64,000 bases of DNA from UBA11098 sp041671525 (GTDB taxonomy: Bacteria; Patescibacteriota; Minisyncoccia; Moranbacterales; UBA2206), in contig JBAZBJ010000002.1 in the NCBI GenBank assembly GCA_041671525.1, positions 1 to 64,000 of the forward strand, given 5' to 3'. The notes beneath the pieces are model-generated. The model searched no databases and was not told the origin of the DNA. It saw only the letters and a program-made list of their open reading frames with translations. Both the position numbers and the translations under genes were made by a program. This document shows positions 8,688 to 16,859 of this stretch, one piece after another (within the stretch, counting starts at the first letter, position 1; every line of letters starts with the position of its first letter).

Positions 8688-9275
8688 TTAAACGTCATTT
8701 TTGTGGATTTCTTCCCGGATCATCGCGCCGAATTCCTGTTTACCGCGGCGCACCTGTTGTTTTTGCAGATTCATGATCAGATCTTTGATGGCATAGGGGT
8801 CGGGAACTTCTTCAAAAGCGAAACGCGCCTGTTCGCCGGCGGTCTGGATTTTGACATCGCCATAGTTGAGAAAGGTCGGGATGACGCCCAAGACTTCAGT
8901 GGTAATGTCTTGGATTTTTTCCAATTCCAGCTCACTGACTTCGCGACTAAAAAGAGCTTTTTGTTGCACATCGACGATGCGCTTGTTGGTGATGATCCAA
9001 ACGTCGAAATAATAATCGATCCAGACTAGAAAAAAAAGGATCCAGATGATCATGGCAAAAAAATTGCCGAGAAACAGAAAAAGGCCTTGGAAAGCCGGCT
9101 GATTTAGGGCTGGGAAAAGCCAGGGCAAAACAGCATAGCCGCCGATGAGCGCCAACACCATGAGAAAAATGGAAAACAGGCTGCCCAGGATATTGAACCA
9201 ATGGCGGCGCGTGACCAAGAGGATCTGCTCCCCGTCTTTTTGTCCGGAAAAATGATAGCCTGCAAAATTTTTCAT
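8688..9275 (-). CDS. PH-domain (YdbS/bPH2-like) membrane protein
   Basis: 195 residues with two membrane helices at ~28-55 and ~66-85, followed by WIITNKRIVDVQQKALFSREVSELELEKIQDI, a typical bacterial PH domain with the DIT..VLG..PTFLNYGDVKIQTAG continuation. Family members are membrane proteins of poorly known role. It overlaps the upstream 74-residue membrane gene by four bases (ATGA), so the two are coupled and may form a complex. Confidence 0.75.
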   Translation of the reverse strand: MKNFAGYHFSGQKDGEQILLVTRRHWFNILGSLFSIFLMVLALIGGYAVLPWLFPALNQPAFQGLFLFLGNFFAMIIWILFFLVWIDYYFDVWIITNKRIVDVQQKALFSREVSELELEKIQDITTEVLGVIPTFLNYGDVKIQTAGEQARFAFEEVPDPYAIKDLIMNLQKQQVRRGKQEFGAMIREEIHKNDV

Positions 9276-9496
9276 GGGAGCAGCTTAGAAATTAGCATAT
9301 TCCAATCGATTGAGAAAAAAAGTGCGATATTACTCAAAAAAAGGCCGGCCGAAACCACCACAAAAAAAACCAACATAACCAGCTTGAAGTGGGAATCGAC
9401 GGAATAGCGGGTGAGATGGTAAACGATGAAAAAAGAAATCAAAAGAAAGATCAGGATGATGATGGCGTAGAGGGCGAGGATGATGAGAGAAGCCAT
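9272..9496 (-). CDS. Small two-helix membrane protein
   Basis: 74 residues, two long hydrophobic segments (~5-27 and ~38-63) joined by a short polar loop HLTRYSVDSHFK. I do not recognise a family. Its stop overlaps the start of the PH-domain gene (ATGA), which supports a real gene and translational coupling. Confidence 0.6.
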   Translation of the reverse strand: MASLIILALYAIIILIFLLISFFIVYHLTRYSVDSHFKLVMLVFFVVVSAGLFLSNIALFFSIDWNMLISKLLP

Positions 9497-9534
9497 GGAG
9501 GTTTGTTTTTATTTTATACTTTATTTTAGCACTT

Positions 9535-9660
9535 TTTTTGAAAATTTCAAATTTCAAAATCCAAATTGTTTCAAATCAAGTTCAAAATCTAAAATCCAAA
9601 AATTTAATCATTTGGGCATTTAGGTTTGATTTGAAATTTGAGCTTTGAAATTTGGATTTT
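9535..9660. repeat. AT-rich inverted repeat (AAATTTCAAA / TTTGAAATTT type)
   Basis: Between ruvB and the small membrane gene. The left part AAAATTTCAAATTTCAAAATCC is answered by TTTGAAATTTGAGCTTTGAAATTTGGA on the right. A large imperfect hairpin is possible. A similar element lies at 10672-10755 upstream of ruvB. Confidence 0.5.
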
Positions 9661-10663
9661 AAAGAAGGTTTTCTTGTTTTGTGTAAGGGATATCAAGATG
9701 CTTGTAGCCATGCTCAGTGACCACGCGGCCGCGCGGGGTGCGCGCCAAGAAACCAAGTTGCAAAAGATAAGGTTCATAGACATCTTCGATGGTTTTGATT
9801 TCTTCGCTCGTGGCGGCAGCAATGGTCGCCAGACCCACCGGTCCGCCGTTGAATTTTTCAATGATGGTGCGCAGGATGTGGCGATCAGCCGGCTCCAATC
9901 CGATGTGATCCACGTCGATCATTTCCAAAGCCTCACTGGCAATCGCACTGTCGACCGTTGGATGATCTTTGATCTGCGCGAAGTCCCGTACGCGTTTCAA
10001 GAGGCGATTGGCCACACGTGGCGTGCAGCGCGCACAACTGGCAATCTTATCGAGACCGGTTTCGTGCACATCCACGTTCAAAATGCGACTGGAGCGTTTC
10101 AAAATGTCTTTGATCTCCGGATGATTGTAGAATTCCAAACGGTAAGTCGCACCGAAACGGTTGCGCAGCGGATTGGTGAGTGAGCCGAGTTTGGTGGTCG
10201 CGCCGATCAAAGTGAATTTGGGCAGATCGAGTTGAATGGTTCTGGCCGACGGGCCTTTGCCGATAATAATGTCTAATTTATAATCTTCCATGGCCGGATA
10301 CAAAATTTCTTCAATGGATTTGTTCAAGCGATGGATCTCATCGATGAACAAAACGTCACCATCTTGCAAGTTGGTGAGGATCGAACCGAAATCGCCGACG
10401 CGTTCGATGGCCGGGCCGGAAGTCGTTTTTATGTTGACTCCCATTTCCTTGGCGATGATGTTGGCCAGCGTCGTTTTGCCTAAGCCCGCCGGTCCATAGA
10501 GCAAAATATGCTCGATCGGTTCCGCTCGTTTTTTGGCCGCCTGGATCAAAATATCCAGGTTTTTCTTGACCTTTTCTTGACCGATATACTCATTAAAAGA
10601 CTGTGGCCTTAAAGTTAGGTCTAATCCACCGTCTTCGATTTGTTCGCTTGAGTTAGTTATCAT
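9659..10663 (-). CDS. ruvB: Holliday junction branch migration ATPase RuvB
   Basis: 334 residues, full length. Hexameric AAA+ motor that drives branch migration with RuvA. Walker A GPAGLGKTT at residues 57-65, Walker B VLFIDEIHRL near 105, sensor GATTKLGSLTNPLRNRFG, and the C-terminal winged helix LLQLGFLARTPRGRVVTEHGYKHL. AT-rich inverted repeats lie on both sides. The C-terminus runs a few residues past the usual end. Confidence 0.97.
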   Translation of the reverse strand: MITNSSEQIEDGGLDLTLRPQSFNEYIGQEKVKKNLDILIQAAKKRAEPIEHILLYGPAGLGKTTLANIIAKEMGVNIKTTSGPAIERVGDFGSILTNLQDGDVLFIDEIHRLNKSIEEILYPAMEDYKLDIIIGKGPSARTIQLDLPKFTLIGATTKLGSLTNPLRNRFGATYRLEFYNHPEIKDILKRSSRILNVDVHETGLDKIASCARCTPRVANRLLKRVRDFAQIKDHPTVDSAIASEALEMIDVDHIGLEPADRHILRTIIEKFNGGPVGLATIAAATSEEIKTIEDVYEPYLLQLGFLARTPRGRVVTEHGYKHLDIPYTKQENLL

Positions 10664-10671
10664 GATATAAA

Positions 10672-10755
10672 TTTTCTAAATTCTAATGTCTAATTCCTAA
10701 TAAAATCCCAATTTCCAATGTCAAAATTTTAGAAATTAGTAATTAGAAATTAAGG
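10672..10755. repeat. AT-rich inverted repeat upstream of ruvB
   Basis: AATTTTCTAAATTCTAATG ... AAAATTTTAGAAATTAG: the arms are imperfect inverted copies. It sits in the ruvB 5' region and could be a mobile palindrome or a leader hairpin. Confidence 0.4.
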
Positions 10756-10780
10756 GCTCCTAGCCCTAGTATACCCCTAC

Positions 10781-10809
10781 TTGACAAGAATTCAAAGCTA
10801 TGCTACGAT
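10781..10809 (+). promoter_or_regulatory. Sigma-70 promoter of the structured RNA/11132 gene
   Basis: Perfect -35 TTGACA (10781-10786), 17-base spacer, -10 TACGAT (10804-10809). Transcription would start near 10816, exactly where the first structured arm begins. Confidence 0.75.
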
Positions 10810-10814
10810 ACTTA

Positions 10815-11073
10815 GTCATCCTTTATTCCCACACTAATTGTGCTTTAGACAGGCAGAAAGTAATTTTACGCAAGGCTGATTAGATTAAGGTGCAATTCGC
10901 GTGGGAATAAAACATGATGACTAGCAGTAAACTGTAGACAAATTGGTGACTTCTATCTTTTGTCATCAATATTGGGAACTTTTTTATCAAGATATGGGCG
11001 AGCTGGTGCAAGCTGGGTCGTGCCTCGATACTGTTCCTCCCCGAAGGGTCTAACTTTTCGGACTTGTCTACAG
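10815..11073 (+). ncRNA. Structured RNA or leader, two long-range hairpin domains, family unknown
   Basis: The 468-base gap between ruvB and the 11132 gene holds this element. Domain 1: GTCATC (10815) pairs with GATGAC (10916), TTATTCCCAC (10823-10832) with GTGGGAATAA (10901-10910) without mismatch, and AATTGTGC with GTGCAATT-type bases inside. Domain 2: CTGTAGACAA (10932-10941) pairs perfectly with TTGTCTACAG (11064-11073) and encloses further hairpins. It begins about ten bases after a good promoter and ends ~58 bases before the start codon at 11132. No tmRNA, RNase P, SRP or common riboswitch signature was found. It may be a stable RNA or a regulatory leader. Confidence 0.55.
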
Positions 11074-11131
11074 GTTAGTGATAAATCGCGTACCGAAAAA
11101 ATAAAAAATATTTTTTTGAAAGGAGAAAAAG

Positions 11132-11368
11132 ATGTTCTTTATACTAGAAAAGAAAATAATTACGGGCGAGTATTATCCATATGCCCTGATAACCGAAGGT
11201 AGCCTTGAAGAAGCAATTAAGAGAACAGGGCTTGAGGTAATGACTAATGTGCCTAAAGCGATGTTTGGAAATTTCGAGTTTTTGATTTTGATTAAGAAAA
11301 ACGATAATCTAAGACTCGAAAAGTATTTCAGGGTAAGGGAGGTAAAGGAGCTGGAGAGGCCAGTGTAA
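11132..11368 (+). CDS. Small protein of unknown function (78 aa)
   Basis: 78 residues, mixed alpha/beta pattern, no membrane segment. Preceded by a strong Shine-Dalgarno AAAGGAG six bases before the ATG, which makes it a convincing gene. I do not recognise a family. It lies downstream of the structured RNA at 10815-11073, so its expression could be controlled by that leader. Confidence 0.6.
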   Translation: MFFILEKKIITGEYYPYALITEGSLEEAIKRTGLEVMTNVPKAMFGNFEFLILIKKNDNLRLEKYFRVREVKELERPV

Positions 11369-11383
11369 TAAAAAACTTATTTT

Positions 11384-11800
11384 TTAAGGGTCTGTGAAGA
11401 AATTCCAGGCCCTTTGCTTTTGTGCGACTTCTTCAATTTTCAACATTATTCCGTTCAAATTTTCATTCACTTCATTGTTCCAAAAGCGCAAAACTGTAAA
11501 GCCCAAATTTTTCAAGTACTCATTTCTTTTGGCGTCGTATTTCACATCTTTTTCACGCTTGTGTTGCATCCCGTCGAGTTCAATGATGATTTTCTTTTCC
11601 AGACAACAAAAATCGACTATGTACTTGTCGATGATGTGCTGACGACGAAATTTCAAGTTGTGAAAACTGCGGTTTTTGATGCGCGACCAGAGCAAGATTT
11701 CGTGCGGCGTGGATCTCCGGCGCAGACTGCGGGAATTGGTTTTGAGGCGTTGGGCGTAGTTGCGCATTTGAGTTGGTGTTGAATTTTTGTGTTTTCGCAA
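11384..11800 (-). CDS. DUF559 (Vsr-like) endonuclease-domain protein
   Basis: 138 residues. Shows the DUF559 pattern: AQRLKTNSRSLRRRSTPHEILLWSRIKNR, FRRQHIIDKYIVDFCCLEKKIIIELDG, QHKREKDVKYDAKRNEYLKNLGFTVLRFWNNEV. The D..DF..E.DG acids are those of a restriction-endonuclease-like fold related to the very-short-patch repair nuclease. The biological role is not established. A dispersed repeat lies just upstream. Confidence 0.85.
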   Translation of the reverse strand: MRKHKNSTPTQMRNYAQRLKTNSRSLRRRSTPHEILLWSRIKNRSFHNLKFRRQHIIDKYIVDFCCLEKKIIIELDGMQHKREKDVKYDAKRNEYLKNLGFTVLRFWNNEVNENLNGIMLKIEEVAQKQRAWNFFTDP

Positions 11801-11804
11801 CGCT

Positions 11805-11937
11805 TCACCCTCACCTGTCCGCTGCGGCGGACATCCTCTCCCTCAAGGGAGAGGAGGCAGCGTTTGTAAGGTGGCAATGTTTGAATTTCCCCTTCTCCCT
11901 TGAGGGAGAAGGTGCCCGAAGGGCGGATGAGGGTGGG
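11805..11937. repeat. REP-like inverted repeat (CCCTCACC ... GATGAGGGTG)
   Basis: Arms CTCACCTGTCCGC...CTCTCCCTCAAGGGAGAGG and CCTTCTCCCTTGAGGGAGAAGG...GATGAGGGTG: two self-complementary hairpins enclosed by outer inverted ends. Very similar palindromes are scattered in many unrelated bacterial genomes. It separates the DUF559 and pilB genes. Confidence 0.75.
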
Positions 11938-11947
11938 AGGAGCCGGT

Positions 11948-14900
11948 TCACAGGTCAGTCACCCGTTCCACCTCTTCAATCGTCGTTTCGCCTTCCAGGA
12001 CTTTCAGGATGCCGTCTTGGGCCATGGTGATCATGCCGTTTTCGACGGCTTTGTCTTGGAGTTCAGCGGTAATGGCGCTTTGGTAGATCAAAGTTTGGAT
12101 GTCACGATCCAGCACAAAAACTTCCATGACGGTGAGTCTTCCTTTGTAACCGAGGTGGTTGCACTGGTCGCAACCCTTGGGTTTCCAAATTTCTGTGATT
12201 TTTGGAATTTCCACTTCAGCTTTCGGTGAAATGGATTGCAGAACTTTTTCGATTTTGGTTTTTTCGGCTGGCGTCGGTGCGACTTTTTCTTTGCAGTCAC
12301 ACAGGCGACGCACCAGTCGTTGCGCGATGAAAGCGTTGCTGGCCGAAGCGACGTCCGAGGGCGACACGCCCATATTAAACAATCTTTGCACCGCACCAGC
12401 GGCATTGTTGGTGTGCAGTGTCGACAAAACTAGATGTCCAGTGAGCGCAGCCTGCACGGCTACTTGCGCCGTTTCGTCATCGCGGATCTCTCCAATCATC
12501 ATAATGTCGGGGTTTTGACGGAGCAGGGCGCGCAGGGCGGTGGAGAAGGTGTAGCCTTCTTTTTCGTTGACGGGCGTCTGCAAAATACCTTCAATCTGGT
12601 ATTCAATCGGATCTTCCACAGTGATGATTTTGATTTCCGGTTTGTTCAAATAATTCAAAATACTGTAAAGTGTGGTGGTTTTTCCGCTCCCGGTCGGGCC
12701 GGTGTTGAGAATCACCCCGTTGGGTTTGGAAATCTCGTGGATAATTTTTTTCAAGTTTTGTTCGCGGATCGCTAATTTAGTGAGATTTAAATTAACCGAA
12801 GCTTTGCTCAAAAGACGCATGACGACTGTTTCGCCATAGCCGCCGAGAATGATGGAAACCCGCACGTCAACTTTGCGCTCTCGCACCTCCTTGATGTCGT
12901 CATCAAACATGATGGTGAAACGACTGTCCACTACGCCTTCACGCACTTCAGTTTTTATGCCACTCAGGATTTTTATTTCACCCAGCAGTGACGGATATTC
13001 ATTCAGTGGCAGCGACACGACAGTTTGCAGAATGCCATCGATGCGAAAACGGATATGCACTGCGTCTGCGCCCGGTTCGATGTGGATATCGCCGACCCCC
13101 AGCAGGGAAGCGGCGGTAAAAATAATTTTGTTGATTTCGGTGGTCTTGGCCGCGTTGATAATCTCCTGCAGTTTGGCAAAATCGTATAATGCGTCAGTGG
13201 CTTTGGCAAAATTTTCCGGATCAATCATGATGCCATGTCCCAGCGTTTGGGACATCAGTTTTTCATATACGCCTTCCAGGAAATCGCCTTCACCGGTGGC
13301 GCGTTTTACCTCATCGATCGAAGTGACGCCTTCGAGCGCCTTTAAAATTCCGTCTTGCAACATGGTGATCATGCCGGCTTCCAGTGCCGCGAGCGTAATC
13401 TCAGTTTCGCTGGCCATTTCCAAAATCAATTTCTCGATTGTTTCATTGATGGTCAGAACTTCAAATACGCCGATGCGACCTTTGTAGCCCAAGTTGTTGC
13501 ATTTTGGGCAGCCTTTCGGGCGATACAATTTGGCGATTTCTTTGGGAATATCCAATTTGGCCTTGGGAGAAATAATCGACAGAATTTTTTTCAGCGAGTC
13601 GATCGATTCTTTGGCCGGTACATATTCTTCTTTGCAATCGCAAAGTTTGCGCACCAAGCGTTGACCGATAAAGGCGTTGACGGAGGGCGCAATCAAAGAG
13701 GGCTTGATGCCCATCTCGATCAAGCGCGGAATAGTACCCACGGCACTGTTGGTGTGGATGGTGGAGAGCACTAAGTGACCAGTCAAAGCGGAGTTGACAG
13801 CGATATCAGCCGTTTCTTCATCACGGATTTCACCGACCAGAATCACATCCGGATCTTGACGGACAATGGCGCGCAGCCCGGTGGCGAAAGTGTAGCCGCG
13901 GGATTTTTCAATCTGCGTCTGGGAAATGCCGCGCACTTCATATTCAATCGGATCTTCAATAGTTATGATCTTGGTTTCCGGATTATTGAGCTTGTTAATG
14001 ATGGCATAAAGCGTCGTGGTCTTCCCTGAGCCGGTCGGTCCGGTGGTCAGCACCATGCCATTGGGAGCGGCAATTTGTTTTTGCAGCACCTCATAGGCCA
14101 GACCGCGCAGTCCCAAGTTTTCCACATCCACGCTGATGGAAGAAGGATCCAGCAAGCGCATTACGATGCTTTCACCATAATTGCCAGGAATCACTGACGT
14201 ACGGATCGCCAGTTTTTTGCCATCGATGCCGACTTCGAAAGTTCCGTCTTGTGCGATGTCTTTCAGATTGATCTTCATGCCTGACATCATTTTGACGCGC
14301 GACAAGACAGATTTGAAAACGGATAATGGCAGATCAGCCACATCATGCAAGACACCATCGATGCGATAACGCAGGCGCAGCACATCAGTCTGTGGTTCGA
14401 TGTGTACATCGCTGGCACCCAACTTGTAGGCCCCGCCCATGATGATATTCAAAACCTGAGTGGTGGGCATCTCCAAGATGCGTTGTTTCAAGGTGATCAA
14501 GTCCTTCAATTCTTGGTCGAATTTTTCCAGATCCTCGCCGCTGACGGTCACGCTGAGCTGCGACAGGATATCGGTGAAAACAATTTTTTTATAGCGTTCC
14601 CAGATGCGCTCCATGTTGTAGCGCGAAATTACAAACATTTTTATTTCCCAGCCTTTGAGTTGTACGATCTCTTTGAGGAAATCCAATGTTTTTTGATTGG
14701 TCGGATCCGGGGAAACCAAAGTCATCTTGCGGCCTGATTTCTGGATGGCGGCCACGCTATAGTTTCGTGATTCTTCTTCAGTGATGGATTTCAAACTGTC
14801 CGTGCTGATGGGAATCAGGTTGGTGTCGACATACGGCAGATTTATTTCCGCCGCAAAAGCGGAAGCCTGTTCTTCCTCGGATCTATGCCGCATGGTCGTC

Positions 14901-14968
14901 AAAATTTTTGACGCTGCCTCATCTTTGGCCGTGCTAATTTTATTTGCTTTGCGTAATACTTTTGGCAT
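11948..14968 (-). CDS. Double-headed type IV pilus assembly ATPase (PilB-PilB fusion)
   Basis: 1006 residues, nearly twice the family length. An N-terminal T2SSE_N-like domain (~30-130) is followed by two complete GspE/PilB ATPase modules. Module 1 has Walker A GPTGSGKTT at 310-318, Asp box GLRAIVRQDPD, Walker B VILVGEIRDEET and a zinc site CDC...CPKC. Module 2 has Walker A at 757-765, LRALLRQNPD, IMMIGEIRDDET and CDC...CDQC. Both keep all motifs, so both look active. PilB hexamers power pilus extension at the inner face of the membrane. No pilC, pilT or pilin gene is in the window. Confidence 0.93.
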   Translation of the reverse strand: MPKVLRKANKISTAKDEAASKILTTMRHRSEEEQASAFAAEINLPYVDTNLIPISTDSLKSITEEESRNYSVAAIQKSGRKMTLVSPDPTNQKTLDFLKEIVQLKGWEIKMFVISRYNMERIWERYKKIVFTDILSQLSVTVSGEDLEKFDQELKDLITLKQRILEMPTTQVLNIIMGGAYKLGASDVHIEPQTDVLRLRYRIDGVLHDVADLPLSVFKSVLSRVKMMSGMKINLKDIAQDGTFEVGIDGKKLAIRTSVIPGNYGESIVMRLLDPSSISVDVENLGLRGLAYEVLQKQIAAPNGMVLTTGPTGSGKTTTLYAIINKLNNPETKIITIEDPIEYEVRGISQTQIEKSRGYTFATGLRAIVRQDPDVILVGEIRDEETADIAVNSALTGHLVLSTIHTNSAVGTIPRLIEMGIKPSLIAPSVNAFIGQRLVRKLCDCKEEYVPAKESIDSLKKILSIISPKAKLDIPKEIAKLYRPKGCPKCNNLGYKGRIGVFEVLTINETIEKLILEMASETEITLAALEAGMITMLQDGILKALEGVTSIDEVKRATGEGDFLEGVYEKLMSQTLGHGIMIDPENFAKATDALYDFAKLQEIINAAKTTEINKIIFTAASLLGVGDIHIEPGADAVHIRFRIDGILQTVVSLPLNEYPSLLGEIKILSGIKTEVREGVVDSRFTIMFDDDIKEVRERKVDVRVSIILGGYGETVVMRLLSKASVNLNLTKLAIREQNLKKIIHEISKPNGVILNTGPTGSGKTTTLYSILNYLNKPEIKIITVEDPIEYQIEGILQTPVNEKEGYTFSTALRALLRQNPDIMMIGEIRDDETAQVAVQAALTGHLVLSTLHTNNAAGAVQRLFNMGVSPSDVASASNAFIAQRLVRRLCDCKEKVAPTPAEKTKIEKVLQSISPKAEVEIPKITEIWKPKGCDQCNHLGYKGRLTVMEVFVLDRDIQTLIYQSAITAELQDKAVENGMITMAQDGILKVLEGETTIEEVERVTDL

Positions 14969-15004
14969 GTGTTTGTTTTGGTTTTATGAGGTTATTTTAG
15001 CACG

Positions 15005-15038
15005 AAAAAAAGCTTTGGGGAATTCACAAAGCTTTTTT
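15005..15038 (-). terminator. Terminator after the DHH gene
   Basis: AAAAAAAGCTTTG ... CAAAGCTTTTTT, symmetrical so usable in both directions; it lies between the DHH stop and the pilB start. Confidence 0.75.
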
Positions 15039-15049
15039 AAAAGTCAGTT

Positions 15050-16180
15050 TTACCCGACAAATTCTTTGATCCGTTTGTTGAGCAGTTCGCCGACAGCGTC
15101 GAGGTTGGCGTCAGCGGAATGGATTTCTAAAACGTCTTTGTTGAGCGTGCCGTCCAAGTGGGCGTGGATCTGTTGCAGGAAATCCGGGCTCACCGCTTTC
15201 ATTTTGGCGACGGTGGAAGTGGGGGTGTCATTATACAAAAGAATAAACAGTTTGCCTTCGCTATAATTTTCTTGCAATTTTTCCAGGATTTGCGGTACGT
15301 CGGCGATGCTGGCACGGCTTTGGACGAAATCCTCCACGGACAGCTCGGACCAGACCAGCTGGGCTTTTTCATCCCATTTGAGTTTGGCCATGGCACGACC
15401 CCAGAGTTTCAAGATGTGCAGCGGTTGCGTTTTATAAAGCCAACGGATGATTTCCTGTTGACCAGCGCCTTTGTCCATGAGCGCGGCCGCGGCGAGCAAG
15501 GCTTTGGGCGTTGTGTTTTTCTTTTGGAAACTGTCAGTGGCACTGATGATGCCGGTCAGCAGACAATCGGCGATCGTTTTGGTGAGCGCGGTCGAATCAA
15601 TACTTTCTAAAATTCCGCTTAAAATTTCACTGCACGAAGAAGCGGTCACGTCGACCAGATTGATCTGGCCGAAATTTTCGTTGTTGCTGCGATGGTCGAT
15701 GTTGACGACCGGCACTTCAAAAAACAGGTCCGGATTTTTTTCATAAATCTTGCCAAGCTTTTCCAAATCCGGGCTGTCCAGGATGATAATCAGATCATAT
15801 TTGAATTTAGCCAGCACGAAAGAAAAATCGCGCGGGTCAATGGTGCCTTTTTCCGGGGTGATATGCAGATTGAGCTTGCTATCGTGTTCCTCCCAGCGGA
15901 CGTTGGCGATTTTGTTGTAGGTGGTGTCGAACTGCAAAATGAAATCACGGGCGCCGGAAATTTCCGTCAGGATGCGTTCTGGCTTGGGTAGGAAAGAATA
16001 TTTCGGCGAAAGATTGTTGGAAAAAGCGATGGTCGGCGTGGCACCTTTTTGTTCCAAGAAAAAGTAAAGTGCCCAAGCGGAGCCGACAGCATCGCCGCTG
16101 GGATTTTCCGGGATCAAGATCAAAACCTCCTTGGCTTTTTCCAGAAAATTTTTGAATTGTGCAATAGGCTCCAAAGTCAT
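15050..16180 (-). CDS. DHH-family phosphoesterase-like protein, degenerate metal site
   Basis: 376 residues with the NrnA/RecJ-like DHH fold: IPENPSGDAVGSAWALYFFLEQKG, LIIILDSPD, VVNIDHRSNNENFG, and CLLTGIISATDSF. Active DHH enzymes hydrolyse short oligonucleotides, cyclic dinucleotides or pAp. Here the first-motif HxxPDGD reads PENPSGD (His and one Asp lost) and DHH reads DHR, so metal binding is probably weakened or gone. It is upstream of pilB on the same strand with a terminator between. It may be a binding rather than a catalytic protein. Confidence 0.8.
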   Translation of the reverse strand: MTLEPIAQFKNFLEKAKEVLILIPENPSGDAVGSAWALYFFLEQKGATPTIAFSNNLSPKYSFLPKPERILTEISGARDFILQFDTTYNKIANVRWEEHDSKLNLHITPEKGTIDPRDFSFVLAKFKYDLIIILDSPDLEKLGKIYEKNPDLFFEVPVVNIDHRSNNENFGQINLVDVTASSCSEILSGILESIDSTALTKTIADCLLTGIISATDSFQKKNTTPKALLAAAALMDKGAGQQEIIRWLYKTQPLHILKLWGRAMAKLKWDEKAQLVWSELSVEDFVQSRASIADVPQILEKLQENYSEGKLFILLYNDTPTSTVAKMKAVSPDFLQQIHAHLDGTLNKDVLEIHSADANLDAVGELLNKRIKEFVG

Positions 16181-16300
16181 AATAGTTTATAATGAATGCG
16201 TAACTTGAGGTAGTATTACAAGGTAGCAGGTAGGATTGTTTGTGTCAATAAAATGGCTTTAAATTTGACTTTTATGGTGTTTTAAGGTGAAATAAAGGGT

Positions 16301-16786
16301 ATGGGAAAAGAGTTTATCACGGAAAATTTCAAAGAAACTCAGAAACTCGGTGAACTGCTGGCAAGCGAGTTGCGCGGCGGGGAAATCATTTGTCTCTCTG
16401 GTGATTTAGGGGCAGGCAAAACTACTTTTACCCAAGGCTTGCTCAAGGGCTTGAAAGTCAAGGGACCGTACACGAGCCCGACTTTTTTGGTAATGAAACA
16501 TTATCGCGTAACGCATAACGTGGAACGCGTATCGCAAAAATTAAAAATGATCCACGATCCACGCTCCACGCTCCACGCCATTTATCACATCGATGCCTAC
16601 CGTGTGAATGCCAAAGATATTTTGAATCTCGGTTGGGAAGAAATTGTGGCGGATAAAAATAATGTTATAATAGTCGAGTGGGCTGAGAAAATTCGAAAAA
16701 TCATTCCTAAGTCGGCCTTGTGGTTGCAATTGCAATGGATCGATGAAAATAAAAGAAAAATAATCATTAAAAAATTGTCATCTTGA
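16301..16786 (+). CDS. tsaE: tRNA t6A biosynthesis ATPase TsaE
   Basis: 161 residues. P-loop GDLGAGKTTF near residue 34, SPTFLVMKHYR, IYHIDAYRV and IIVEWAEKI are TsaE signatures; the protein helps TsaBCD make threonylcarbamoyladenosine in tRNAs. Between KHYR and IYHID there is an extra ~24-residue segment (VTHNVERVSQKLKMIHDP...) encoded by inverted-repeat DNA at 16504-16577. The stop codon at 16784-16786 lies inside a dispersed repeat, so the original C-terminus has been replaced. First plus-strand gene after the strand switch at 16.2 kb. Confidence 0.92.
   Translation: MGKEFITENFKETQKLGELLASELRGGEIICLSGDLGAGKTTFTQGLLKGLKVKGPYTSPTFLVMKHYRVTHNVERVSQKLKMIHDPRSTLHAIYHIDAYRVNAKDILNLGWEEIVADKNNVIIVEWAEKIRKIIPKSALWLQLQWIDENKRKIIIKKLSS
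16504..16577. repeat. In-frame repeat insertion inside tsaE
   Basis: GCGTAACGCATAACGTGGAA on the left and GATCCACGCTCCACGC on the right are related inverted sequences. They code for residues absent from ordinary TsaE. A related GTGGATCGCGTAACGTG sequence is in the 33291 gene. Confidence 0.5.
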
Positions 16787-16849
16787 GCGAAGCGGAGCGA
16801 AGTCGAAAGATCTAATAAATTAGATTCCTCGACAAGCTCGGAATGACAA
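16775..16849. repeat. Dispersed palindrome supplying the tsaE stop codon
   Basis: Begins TTGTCATCTTGAGCG and ends CTCGGAATGACAA, with GATCTAATAAATTAGATTCC in the middle. Same family as the copies inside femX (27863) and murE (29338). The TGA of tsaE is the TTGAGCG part of the repeat. Confidence 0.8.
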
Positions 16850-16859
16850 GTTGTAATTT

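Noticed and set aside
9535..9660. CRISPR-like repeats
   Set aside because: AT-rich inverted repeats without regular spacers; no cas genes in the window.
11805..11937. Extra terminator only
   Set aside because: Better explained as a dispersed REP-like element because two hairpins are enclosed by outer inverted ends.
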